DNA of 61,289 bases from Bdellovibrionales bacterium (GTDB lineage Bacteria; Bdellovibrionota; Bdellovibrionia; Bdellovibrionales; UBA1609), in assembly GCA_007121385.1 (NCBI GenBank), contig SKLV01000004.1:1-61289 (forward strand). Reading direction: 5' to 3'. The translations under genes were made by a program, and so were the position numbers. Below the pieces are notes generated by a model. That model saw nothing but the letters and a program-made list of their open reading frames with translations. It made no database searches and was not told where the DNA came from. Shown in pieces: positions 38,812 through 47,801 of the stretch. Each line of letters opens with the position of its first letter. The stretch's first letter is position 1.

Positions 38812-39537
38812 ATGGAATTGGAGCAGAATCTGGAAGAGCCGAAGGAGGTGGTTGTCTTTGGGAGACCCCAGCTGGTGGAGAGCTGGAGACAGGCCCTGAA
38901 AAAAGAGTTTGAGAAGGAATATATGATCCAACTCAGGAACTTTTTAGCGCAAGAGAAGACAGCACAAAAAACAATTTTTCCCAAGGGCTCGGAGTACTTT
39001 GCTGCTCTCAACGAGACCCCTTTGGAAAAAGTCAAAGTGGTGATTTTAGGTCAAGACCCCTATCACGGGCCCGGTCAGGCCCATGGTCTCTGTTTTTCAG
39101 TTCGTCCGGGAGTGAAGCCGCCTCCTTCCTTACAGAATATTTTTCGTGAACTGCAATCCGATTTAGGCATAGAGCCACCGCTGCATGGCTGTTTGAAGTC
39201 TTGGGCGGAACAGGGAGTCTTGCTTCTCAATGCGACATTAACCGTGGAGGCTGGGCGAGCGGGCTCTCATCAAGGTAGGGGTTGGGAAACTTTCACAGAT
39301 CAAATCATCGCCCTTCTCAACGAGAGGAGAGAGGGCTTAGTCTTTATGCTCTGGGGGAGTTACGCGCAAAAAAAGGGTCAATTTATCGACCGTAAAAGAC
39401 ATTTGGTCCTTGAGGCTCCTCATCCCTCTCCTCTCTCGGCCCATCGAGGTTTTTTGGGTTGTCGCCACTTTTCCAAAGCCAACACCTATCTTCAATCCCA
39501 GGGCCAAGAGCCCATCAACTTTTCCTTGATCCCCTAA
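38812..39537 (+). CDS. ung: uracil-DNA glycosylase
   Basis: [55 protein letters not shown]. Confidence 0.96.
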   Translation: MELEQNLEEPKEVVVFGRPQLVESWRQALKKEFEKEYMIQLRNFLAQEKTAQKTIFPKGSEYFAALNETPLEKVKVVILGQDPYHGPGQAHGLCFSVRPGVKPPPSLQNIFRELQSDLGIEPPLHGCLKSWAEQGVLLLNATLTVEAGRAGSHQGRGWETFTDQIIALLNERREGLVFMLWGSYAQKKGQFIDRKRHLVLEAPHPSPLSAHRGFLGCRHFSKANTYLQSQGQEPINFSLIP

Positions 39538-39598
39538 AAGGGACCAAGTACCTTTTTAACGGCGGCGGGGCGTCGAAATTGCTGAAGGGGAGAAGTGT

Positions 39599-41215
39599 AT
39601 GGGAAATGTATTACTAGCTGGGACAGTATTAAAGTGGTTGGCCTTGGTTTTAATTTTGACGTTGAGTGCCTGCACATCGCAAAAGAGAGAAAAAACTCTA
39701 GTCTATTGCTCCGAGGGCAGTCCGAGCACCTTTAATCCTCAGTTGGCCACTGATGGCCCCAGTTTCAATGCGAGCTCCCGAGTCATCTACAATCGTTTGG
39801 TGGACTTCTCTCCCGGGGGCACTGATCTGATCCCCTCCTTGGCAGAATCCTGGGAGATCTCCAAAGAGGGTCGACACTACACCTTTAAGTTAAGGCCCGG
39901 AGTTCAGTTTCACTCTCGAGGTGACTTTACTCCAACGCGAAATTTTAATGCGGAAGATGTTCTTTTTAGCTTCAATCGGCAAAGGGACAAAGAACACCCC
40001 TATCACAGCGTGAACAATGCGGGTTATGAGTATTTTAACTCCATGGCTATGGGTGAGCTCATTCAGAATATTGTGGCTGTGGATGAGAGGACAGTTCGCT
40101 TTGAACTCTCTCGCCCTGAGGCCCCCTTCTTGGCCAACTTGGCTATGGATTTTGCCAGTATTCTGTCCGCAGAGTATGCAGAACACTTAGCTCAGAGAGA
40201 GGCCAAGGAGAAAATAGATTGGGAGCCGATTGGCACCGGGCCCTATGTCTTTAGAAGCTATGTCAAAGACAACTTGATTCGTTACCAGGCCCATCCTGAG
40301 TACTTTGAGGGGCCAGCCAAAGTCAGTCGGTTGGTTTTCAGCATCACCCCTGAGCCCAGTGTTCGCTACCAGAAGCTCAGGGCGGGAGAGTGCCATTTGG
40401 TGGCTGAGCCCTCGCCCTCAGATTTGGTGTCCATGCGCACAGATTCGCGAGTGCAAGTGCTGTCTCAGCCAGGCTTGAATGTCGGCTATGTGGCCATGAA
40501 TGTGGAAAAGCCCCCCTTTGATCAGCTTAAGGTCCGTCAAGCCATCCACCATGCCCTCAATCGAGCCTCCTATATTGAGGCGATTTATATGGGTCAGGCC
40601 CAAGTGGCTAAAAACCCGATCCCCCCTACGCTTTGGTCCTACAATGACCAAGTGAAGGACTATGACTACAATCCAGAAAGAGCTCGTGAACTCCTCAGGG
40701 AAGCTGGATTTCCCGATGGCTTTCAAGCCGAGATGTGGACTCTCCCGGTGTCTCGACCTTACAACCCGGATGGTCGAAAAATGGGAGAGTTAATTCAAGC
40801 CGACTTAGCTCAAGTGGGCATTCGCTTGAGGTTGGTGACTTTTGATTGGCCCACCTACTTGGCAAAAGCTCGCCAGGGAGAACACCAACTCCTGCAGTTG
40901 GGTTGGACGGGAGACAATGGGGATCCTGATAATTTTCTCAATGTTTTGCTGGGTTGTCGCGGAGTGGTCGCGGGCAGCAATGTGGCTCGCTGGTGTCATC
41001 AGGAGTTTGAAGACTTGATCTCTCGAGCTCGCACCCTCAGTGATCAGGGGGAGAGAGAGAAGCTCTATCGCCAGGCCCAGAAAATTTTTAAACGAGAGGC
41101 TCCTTGGGTCACATTGGCTCACTCGGTTGTTTTTCGCGCTCTATCGCCAGAAATTGAAGGTTATCAAATATCTCCATTTGGTACAGAGTCCTTTCATCGA
41201 ATTGGGTTCAAGTAA
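39599..41215 (+). CDS. peptide/dipeptide ABC transporter substrate-binding lipoprotein (DppA-like)
   Basis: Lipobox LTLSAC; SBP_bac_5 features (YNRLVDFSPGGTDLIPSLAESWEIS, VRFELSRPEAPFL). Confidence 0.92.
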   Translation: MGNVLLAGTVLKWLALVLILTLSACTSQKREKTLVYCSEGSPSTFNPQLATDGPSFNASSRVIYNRLVDFSPGGTDLIPSLAESWEISKEGRHYTFKLRPGVQFHSRGDFTPTRNFNAEDVLFSFNRQRDKEHPYHSVNNAGYEYFNSMAMGELIQNIVAVDERTVRFELSRPEAPFLANLAMDFASILSAEYAEHLAQREAKEKIDWEPIGTGPYVFRSYVKDNLIRYQAHPEYFEGPAKVSRLVFSITPEPSVRYQKLRAGECHLVAEPSPSDLVSMRTDSRVQVLSQPGLNVGYVAMNVEKPPFDQLKVRQAIHHALNRASYIEAIYMGQAQVAKNPIPPTLWSYNDQVKDYDYNPERARELLREAGFPDGFQAEMWTLPVSRPYNPDGRKMGELIQADLAQVGIRLRLVTFDWPTYLAKARQGEHQLLQLGWTGDNGDPDNFLNVLLGCRGVVAGSNVARWCHQEFEDLISRARTLSDQGEREKLYRQAQKIFKREAPWVTLAHSVVFRALSPEIEGYQISPFGTESFHRIGFK

Positions 41216-41218
41216 CTC

Positions 41219-42232
41219 ATGTTAAGCTTGATCGGACGCCGTCTGCTCAGCTCTATACCCACTTTACTAGGCGTGTCCCTGGTGGCTTTTTTTCTCATTC
41301 GCTGGGTCCCAGGAGACCCGGTGATGTTGATGCTGGGAGAAAGGGGAGGCAGTCCTGAACTCTACCAGCAGATGCAGGCTCAACTGGGCTTGGACCGTTC
41401 TTTAGGAGAACAGTACCTTAAGTTTTTAGGTCATATACTACAGGGAGATTTTGGAACTTCCGTGGTCTCTCGGCGACCTGTCTTAGAAGAATTTTTGGCC
41501 CGGTTTCCTGCCACTGTGGAGCTCTCTCTTCTGGCTCTCTTTTGGGCTGTAGTATTAGGAGTGCCCTTGGGGGTTCTGGCTGCCATTAAGAGATCTAGCT
41601 TTTGGGATTACAGTTTGATGAGTGGAGCCCTGGTGGGCTATTCCATGCCCATATTCTGGTGGGGCATGATCCTCATTTTATTTTTTTCTGTGGGCTTGGG
41701 TTGGACCCCTGTTTCGGGGAGAATCAGTGTATGGCATGAGGTGGAAGTGGTCACCGGCTTTATGTTGATAGACACATGGTTGAGTGGGGGAGGGGTTGAG
41801 GTCTTTGCAGATGCATTAAGGCATATGATTTTGCCTGCCATCGCCTTGGGAACTTTGCCCTTGGCGGCTATTGCCCGCATGACAAGATCCAGCGTTTTGG
41901 AGGTCCTGCGTGAGGACTATATTCGGACGGCCAAAGCGAAAGGTCTCAAGCATCGGCAGGTGGTGATGAACCACGCTTTGCGCAATGCACTCATCCCTGT
42001 CGTGACGGTAATAGGTTTGATGGGAGGCACTCTTTTAACGGGAGCGATTTTAACAGAGACTATTTTTTCCTGGCCAGGAATTGGGCGCTGGCTGGTCAAT
42101 TCGGTGGCCGCCCGGGATTATCCCGTGATTCAAGGGGGAATCCTTTTAATCTCTTTCGTCATCATTACGGTGAATCTTCTGGTCGACTTAGTTTATCTTT
42201 GGGTCAACCCTCTATTGCGGGATCAAATATGA
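41219..42232 (+). CDS. peptide ABC transporter permease (DppB-like)
   Basis: LIGRRLLSSIPTLLGVSLVAFFLIRWVPGDPV; EDYIRTAKAKGL EAA motif. Confidence 0.92.
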   Translation: MLSLIGRRLLSSIPTLLGVSLVAFFLIRWVPGDPVMLMLGERGGSPELYQQMQAQLGLDRSLGEQYLKFLGHILQGDFGTSVVSRRPVLEEFLARFPATVELSLLALFWAVVLGVPLGVLAAIKRSSFWDYSLMSGALVGYSMPIFWWGMILILFFSVGLGWTPVSGRISVWHEVEVVTGFMLIDTWLSGGGVEVFADALRHMILPAIALGTLPLAAIARMTRSSVLEVLREDYIRTAKAKGLKHRQVVMNHALRNALIPVVTVIGLMGGTLLTGAILTETIFSWPGIGRWLVNSVAARDYPVIQGGILLISFVIITVNLLVDLVYLWVNPLLRDQI

Positions 42233-43101
42233 GCTCGTGGCAGGTCATTATGTCCCCTCTTTGGGTGGCCATAAAGAAAAATCGAGGAGCTCATCTTAGC
42301 TTTTGGTTTTTGATGACTCTGGTGATTTTAGCTGTTTTCGCTCCCTGGGTGAGTCCTCACAGCCCGACTCAAGTTTATCCAGAACATTTTCGTCAGCCGC
42401 CCATTTGGCTCGCCGGTGGAGGTTGGCCTTTTATATTGGGCACCGATGACCTAGGGCGGGATCTTTTAAGTCGTCTGATTTATGGAGCTCGGGTGTCTTT
42501 GATGGTGGGCTTTATGGTGGTCAGTCTTTCTCTGTCCGTAGGGCTGATTTTAGGTGTCCTTGCTGGCTATTTTGGTGGGCGAGTGGATGCCTTAATTATG
42601 CGCTTTGTGGACGTTCTTATGTCTCTCCCCAGTATCCTTTTGGCCATCGTGATTGTCGCCGTTTTGGGCCCCAGTCTGACTAATTCTGTGATTGCGGTCA
42701 GTGTCGTTTCCTTGCCCAATTTTATTCGTATTATTCGCGGGGCTGTATTGGCCGAAAAGGTCAAATCCTATGTGGATGCCTCCCACGGTTTTGGCTCCAC
42801 TCACTTTCGTGTGGCTGTACTCAATATTTTACCCAACTGTGTCGCACCCATAATTGTCCAATCCACCCTTGGGTTCAGTGATGGAATTTTGAATGTGGCC
42901 GCTTTGGGGTTTTTGGGACTAGGAGCTCAGCCGCCGACTCCCGAGTGGGGGGCTATGCTTTCGGACTCCAAGGCCTATATTGAGTCGGCCTGGTGGTTGG
43001 TCACTTTACCAGGGCTCTGCATATTGTTCGTTGTTCTCTGTTTTAATATATTAGGTGATGGCTTGCGTGACGCCCTAGACCCCAAACTGAAGGGGCGTTA
43101 A
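42229..43101 (+). CDS. peptide ABC transporter permease (DppC-like)
   Basis: LGTDDLGRDLLSRLIYGARVSL; YVDASHGFGSTHFRVAVLNILPNCVAPIIV. ATGA overlap with dppB-like gene. Confidence 0.92.
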   Translation: MSSWQVIMSPLWVAIKKNRGAHLSFWFLMTLVILAVFAPWVSPHSPTQVYPEHFRQPPIWLAGGGWPFILGTDDLGRDLLSRLIYGARVSLMVGFMVVSLSLSVGLILGVLAGYFGGRVDALIMRFVDVLMSLPSILLAIVIVAVLGPSLTNSVIAVSVVSLPNFIRIIRGAVLAEKVKSYVDASHGFGSTHFRVAVLNILPNCVAPIIVQSTLGFSDGILNVAALGFLGLGAQPPTPEWGAMLSDSKAYIESAWWLVTLPGLCILFVVLCFNILGDGLRDALDPKLKGR

Positions 43102-43119
43102 TTTCAGATTGAGGAGTTT

Positions 43120-44205
43120 ATGAAAACATCTAAATTTCCTTCTCTTCGCAGCCAGGTGTTGTTTCTTGAGGACCTACCCGGAATAAAAAAAATATCTTTG
43201 GTGTTGGGCTTTGAGCCAGAGCAGATTGTTGTTATCTATGACAAAAAACTTTATGCTCATCCCAATGTAAAAGCTTGGTTGAAGAAGTTTCCCCTCAGCT
43301 ACGGAGTGCGTGCTGGGGAGAAGCTTAAAGATATAGATTATTTTCCCCTTCATTTAAAAAAGATCATGAAAGTGATGGGGCCTTCCGCACCCCAAAATAT
43401 GTGTTTTGTGAGCCTAGGAGGAGGCAGCCTTGGTGATTTTGTTGGCTTTTTGGCCAGCATTTTTAAGAGAGGAGTTCCTCTGATTCATATCCCCACTACT
43501 TTTTTGGCTGCGATGGACTCTGCTCACGGGGGAAAAACAGCTTTAAATGTGGGTACAGTCAAGAATCAGGTAGGGTCCTTCTATCCAGCAACCGCTGTCC
43601 TTATTATTCAATCTCTTTTGCAGACTTTGTCAAAAAAACAGCTTCAATCAGCAGCTGGAGAGTTGATGAAAATGGGGCTCATTAAAGGGGGAGAGTTGGG
43701 CTCTGCTCTCCAAGGCCAGAGTAAAGAAGAGCTGAAGTGGCTGTGGGACTTTTTGCCTCAGGCTATTGAGGCCAAGTATGAGGTGGTGGAGAGAGATCCC
43801 TTCGAGACTCAAGGGGAGAGGCAGTGGCTCAACCTTGGTCACTCACTGGGACATATTTTGGAAGCTCACTACGGTCTTGCCCATGGAACTGCGGTGGCCC
43901 ACGGACTTGTTTTTTCAATTCAGTGGAGCTTTCACCGTGGTTATTTAAAGGCGCAAGACACTGAAGACATGCTGCATCTAGTGAGAGAGGGAACTGGGAT
44001 TTCAAGCCCAGAGGAGTTTTTTCGGCAGAATAAAAAAATGTCCTTGAAGCAAATGTCCAAGTATTTGAATCAGGATAAAAAGCGAATCGACAGGAGCCAT
44101 CTAAGCTTTGTGTTTCTGAGCGGCTGGGGGCGGCCCATGCGCCGAAAGGTCACCCAGGAGTCCTTTTTTACCGAGGCTCGGAGGCAGGGCTGGATCAGTT
44201 TTTGA
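43120..44205 (+). CDS. aroB: 3-dehydroquinate synthase
   Basis: SLGGGSLGDFVGFLASIFKRGVPLIHIPTTFLAAMDSAHGGKTALNV; LGHSLGHILEAHYGLAHGTAVAHGL. Confidence 0.93.
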   Translation: MKTSKFPSLRSQVLFLEDLPGIKKISLVLGFEPEQIVVIYDKKLYAHPNVKAWLKKFPLSYGVRAGEKLKDIDYFPLHLKKIMKVMGPSAPQNMCFVSLGGGSLGDFVGFLASIFKRGVPLIHIPTTFLAAMDSAHGGKTALNVGTVKNQVGSFYPATAVLIIQSLLQTLSKKQLQSAAGELMKMGLIKGGELGSALQGQSKEELKWLWDFLPQAIEAKYEVVERDPFETQGERQWLNLGHSLGHILEAHYGLAHGTAVAHGLVFSIQWSFHRGYLKAQDTEDMLHLVREGTGISSPEEFFRQNKKMSLKQMSKYLNQDKKRIDRSHLSFVFLSGWGRPMRRKVTQESFFTEARRQGWISF

Positions 44206-44242
44206 GCAGACCTTTTGGAGTTCAATGGCTGAATTTGGCCCT

Positions 44243-44259
44243 TGTCTCAAGATGAGACA
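44243..44259. promoter_or_regulatory. 17-bp perfect-arm palindrome, same motif as at 26105-26121
   Basis: TGTCTCA-AGA-TGAGACA; arms extend one base further (TTGTCTCA/TGAGACAA). Confidence 0.45.
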
Positions 44260-44291
44260 ATAAAAATTCAATTTTTTTAGGGGTTTCCACT

Positions 44292-44318
44292 TAAGCCCAG
44301 ACTTTAGTCTGCCGATAG
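44292..44318 (+). promoter_or_regulatory. sigma28/FliA-type promoter
   Basis: TAAG-N15-GCCGATAG versus TAAA-N15-GCCGATAA; 21 nt upstream of the ATG at 44340. Confidence 0.6.
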
Positions 44319-44339
44319 ATTCTTGGTTGAGGAGAACTT

Positions 44340-45005
44340 ATGAATCTAGGCTCCGTGAGGATTTTACTAATCAGTGATCAGCTGATCAATCAGCAGTGGG
44401 TTGAGAGCTTATTGACCCGCATGGGACATGCCTTTGTCACGGCTGACAACTTGGATTTGGCTGGCTACTGGTTGGAGCATAAGGTTTTTGATTGTCTTCT
44501 TTTGGATTCAAACAGTCATTCAAATCTGGCTCTAGATGTGGCCCAGGTTTTGAGATCAGGACAGTTTTTTAGACAAAAAAATACTCCGATGATATTGCTC
44601 AGCTCCAGTTTTGACTCCAAAGCGATGAAGGAGTTCTTGTCTTTGGGAATCGATGATTTCTTAATAAAGCCTTTAAAAGTCAACTCCTTGGCGGATAAGA
44701 TAAATCAAGTTTTGGCTTTAAAGAATCTTAAAAGCCTGTCTCTCGATGAGCAAAAACACTGGATTCAAGCCCTAGTGGTCAATATTCGAGAACATTTGCA
44801 AAAGGGAGAAGAGATTTGGGTTCCGACCAAGGGAGCCAGTTTAATGCAGCTTTTAGATCAAACAGCTGCGGGTCAGCAGGGCTTGGAGCGAATTACTGAA
44901 CAGGCTAGAGACCTCATCCAGCCGGTGTCGGAGGTCTCCTTAGTGCATCTCAATAAAAGTCTTGGTAAAATTGAGGAGTTTATCCTTCACCAGTGGGCGG
45001 CTTAA
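44340..45005 (+). CDS. response-regulator receiver-like protein
   Basis: ILLISDQLINQQWVESLLTRMGHAFVTADN..CLLLDSNSH..MILLSSS..GIDDFLIKPLK. Confidence 0.75.
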   Translation: MNLGSVRILLISDQLINQQWVESLLTRMGHAFVTADNLDLAGYWLEHKVFDCLLLDSNSHSNLALDVAQVLRSGQFFRQKNTPMILLSSSFDSKAMKEFLSLGIDDFLIKPLKVNSLADKINQVLALKNLKSLSLDEQKHWIQALVVNIREHLQKGEEIWVPTKGASLMQLLDQTAAGQQGLERITEQARDLIQPVSEVSLVHLNKSLGKIEEFILHQWAA

Positions 45006-45759
45006 GAGGGGCTCTTTTTCTGGCTCGATATATAAAGCTGGCCCCACCCATAAGACGTATGAATTCCACTTGATCAAAGGCCTCAGTTTTTTCCATGAGA
45101 TGGACAAAAGCTTCAGCTGCAGGAAACTGATTGGAAGAGCGGTTGAGGTATTCGTAGGCAGAGCGATGGCCTGTGACTAAGCCCCCAAGACGAGGGACAA
45201 CATGCTGAAAATAGAAGCGGTAGAGGTTTTTAAACAGGGGCCACTGGGAATCCCCGGTTTCTAAGACCATAACATATCCGCCACTACGAGTGACTCGGGC
45301 CATCTCCTTCAGTGCACGCAAAGGGTCACCGACATTGCGGATGCCATAGGCAATACTCGTAATATCAAAGTGCTCACTTGGGTACTTCAAGTTTAAGACA
45401 TCAGCCCACTCAAACTGCACGTCTAAGCCCTTTTCTTTTGCTTTGAGGGGTGCCCACTTAAGCATATCCTCACAAAAGTCAGTTCCAATCACTTGGCCTT
45501 CTGGTCCCACATGAGCTTTGAAGTCGAGGGCTAAATCACCCGTCCCCGTGGCACAATCCAAAACCTTAGCTCCTTTTTTTGCCTGACTCCAACGCACCAG
45601 TTTTTTTCGCCAGCGTCGGGCAAGACCAAAGGTGATCACATCATTGGCCTTATCATAGTCTGAAGAAATGGAGCTAAACAGTGACCGGATAAAGTCCGGA
45701 TTGGGGCGGGTGCTGCTTTGAGGCTCTAAAGAGGGGGTGGGGCTCTGAAGGTCTGTCAT
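44980..45759 (-). CDS. menG: demethylmenaquinone methyltransferase UbiE/MenG
   Basis: SISSDYDKANDVITFGLARRWRKKLV; VLDCATGTGDLAL; SIAYGIRNVGDPLRALKEMARV. Confidence 0.93.
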   Translation of the reverse strand: MTDLQSPTPSLEPQSSTRPNPDFIRSLFSSISSDYDKANDVITFGLARRWRKKLVRWSQAKKGAKVLDCATGTGDLALDFKAHVGPEGQVIGTDFCEDMLKWAPLKAKEKGLDVQFEWADVLNLKYPSEHFDITSIAYGIRNVGDPLRALKEMARVTRSGGYVMVLETGDSQWPLFKNLYRFYFQHVVPRLGGLVTGHRSAYEYLNRSSNQFPAAEAFVHLMEKTEAFDQVEFIRLMGGASFIYRARKRAPLKPPTGEG

Positions 45760-46601
45760 TGAGGCTTCGCCAATCTCCGGCCAAACACCGGGAGGAGTTG
45801 ATCCAGTTGATCCACCAGTCGGCTGAACTGAGGTAGATCCAAGGCTTGAAAGCCATCTGAGAGAGCTTTTTCAGGCTCTGGGTGAACCTCCACCATAACC
45901 CCATCACAACCCGCTGCCGCTGCTGCACAGGCCACTGAGGCCACTAAATCTTTATTGCCCGTTCCGTGGGAAGGGTCGGCTATGATGGGAAAAGAAGTGT
46001 AGCGCTTGATGTAGGCTATGGCATTGATATCAAAAGTGTTGCGAGTGGCTGTTTCAAAGCTGCGAATTCCTCGCTCGCAGAGTATGACTTGTTCGTTCCC
46101 ACCCTGAGTGATGTATTCAGCAGCGAGAAGCCACTCTTTGATAAGAGCCGATAGGCCTCTCTTTAACAAAATAGGTTTATTCAGTGTGCCTAGCTCTTTA
46201 AGGAGAGGGTAATTGTACATATTTCGAGAGCCCACCTGGAAGACATCCACCACATCCATCATATCGCCAATTTGCCGGGGGTCAGTGATCTCAGAAACAA
46301 AAGGCAGACCCACCTGCTCTTTGACCTGACGAGCAATGGAGTAGGCCTCGGTGCCTAAACCTTGGAAGCTGTTGGGGTGGGTGCGCAGTTTAAAAAGTCC
46401 TCCTCGGAGAAAGCTGGCTCCTCTCTGGCGAACCTCTTGGGCCACATTTAAAAAATGACTTTGGGACTCTAGGGAGCAGGGGCCGGCGATCAGGGTGAAC
46501 TCGTCTCCTCCTATAGAGAGAGACCCAACATTAACGCGCATAGTCTTTGGTGGGAAATTTGATTTTTCCAACAACTTCTCCAAATGCCCTTTGACTATCA
46601 C
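45756..46601 (-). CDS. aroF: 3-deoxy-7-phosphoheptulonate synthase (AroA-beta/KDOPS-like class)
   Basis: [54 protein letters not shown]. Confidence 0.92.
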   Translation of the reverse strand: MIVKGHLEKLLEKSNFPPKTMRVNVGSLSIGGDEFTLIAGPCSLESQSHFLNVAQEVRQRGASFLRGGLFKLRTHPNSFQGLGTEAYSIARQVKEQVGLPFVSEITDPRQIGDMMDVVDVFQVGSRNMYNYPLLKELGTLNKPILLKRGLSALIKEWLLAAEYITQGGNEQVILCERGIRSFETATRNTFDINAIAYIKRYTSFPIIADPSHGTGNKDLVASVACAAAAAGCDGVMVEVHPEPEKALSDGFQALDLPQFSRLVDQLDQLLPVFGRRLAKPQ

Positions 46602-46676
46602 AATCTCCCGCGAATTTTGAGCGGATTGTTGAAATAACTCAGTGACCTTTTACAAGATGCGAAATAGGACAAGGTC

Positions 46677-47795
46677 ATGCTTGCTCTGGACTCTCAATTT
46701 CTGGTGGAAGGGGCCCTCTTGACCGAGCCAGGAGGGGGTCTTCGCTTGGGACTGGGGCCTTTGGGGCGTTTTGCCTCTTTGGAGGAGGCTTTGAGCAAAG
46801 GCAGTCAGGCTGTCTTTTACGCTCCCGATTTTTTTCAAAGTGATCCTCTACCCTGGCTAGCCTTTACTGAAAGTCATCATTTGACCTTGAAGGAGTTGGA
46901 AGAGCAGCTTCTCCATTGGAGTGAAAGGGATTCTCTTCCCTCTGCGCAGGAGGAGTCTTGGCAGGAGCCTGATCTGGAGGTCTTTAAGGAGGATTTCTTT
47001 CAGGCTCAGGAGCTGTTTCGCCGGGGTTTGGCCAAAAAAGTAGTTCCCCTGGTCTTTGCCCAGCGCCCAGGCTCTGTGAGCCGCGATCAGAGAAAAAGGG
47101 CTCTCCTTCAGGCTCTGAGGTCCCTAAAGTATTTGAACTCCTCCAAAGGTTGGGGTCCATCCTCTTGGCTCTATGGATATTGGTCTGAATCGGAGGGCGA
47201 AGGCCTTTTGGGTCTGAGTCCTGAACTTTTATTCTGTCTTACAAAGCCGGGCGAGTTGCGCTCTCTGGCTTTGGCTGGAACAGGATCTCTCGATGGTCCA
47301 CCGCTTCTCTCAGACCCCAAACAGTTGGCTGAGCACAATTGGGTGGTGCAGGGACTTTGTGATCGCCTCGGAGGTCTGGGAGAGGTTAAAGTAGGGCCCA
47401 CTTTTGAGTGGGCTCTCTCTCATCTCAAGCATCTGCGCACGGATATGGAGGTGGGACTTTCCAAAGCGCCGGACTTTCTGGATCTGGTCAATAGGCTACA
47501 CCCCACAGCCGCCTTGGGAAGTTATCCTCTAGAGGCTTTACCCCTTTGGATTGAGAGAGCCTCCGACTCCAATCGAAGCCGTGGTCGCTTTGGCGCACCC
47601 TTTGGCTTTTATCAGAAGCCTGAGGTGGGGCCATCTTGGGCCGTGGTGGCCATTCGCAATCTTCAATGGTCACAGGGCCAGACCCTTTTAGGTAGCGGCT
47701 GTGGCCTAGTGGCACAAAGCCAATTGCTGGATGAATGGAATGAGTTGAACTTAAAGCGTTCGGCGGTGAGAAAAATATTTTTTGGGAGGAGCTGA
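46677..47795 (+). CDS. menF: isochorismate synthase
   Basis: LFCLTKPGELRSLALAGT; HPTAALGSYPLEALPLWIE; RGRFGAPFGFY; chorismate-binding enzyme adjacent to menD. Confidence 0.88.
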   Translation: MLALDSQFLVEGALLTEPGGGLRLGLGPLGRFASLEEALSKGSQAVFYAPDFFQSDPLPWLAFTESHHLTLKELEEQLLHWSERDSLPSAQEESWQEPDLEVFKEDFFQAQELFRRGLAKKVVPLVFAQRPGSVSRDQRKRALLQALRSLKYLNSSKGWGPSSWLYGYWSESEGEGLLGLSPELLFCLTKPGELRSLALAGTGSLDGPPLLSDPKQLAEHNWVVQGLCDRLGGLGEVKVGPTFEWALSHLKHLRTDMEVGLSKAPDFLDLVNRLHPTAALGSYPLEALPLWIERASDSNRSRGRFGAPFGFYQKPEVGPSWAVVAIRNLQWSQGQTLLGSGCGLVAQSQLLDEWNELNLKRSAVRKIFFGRS

Positions 47796-47801
47796 GCAGA
47801 G

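Noticed and set aside
39569-39585. Possible sigma54 site GGGGCGTCGAAATTGCT upstream of the dppA-like gene
   Set aside because: GG/GC spacing fits, but most other -24 consensus bases mismatch.
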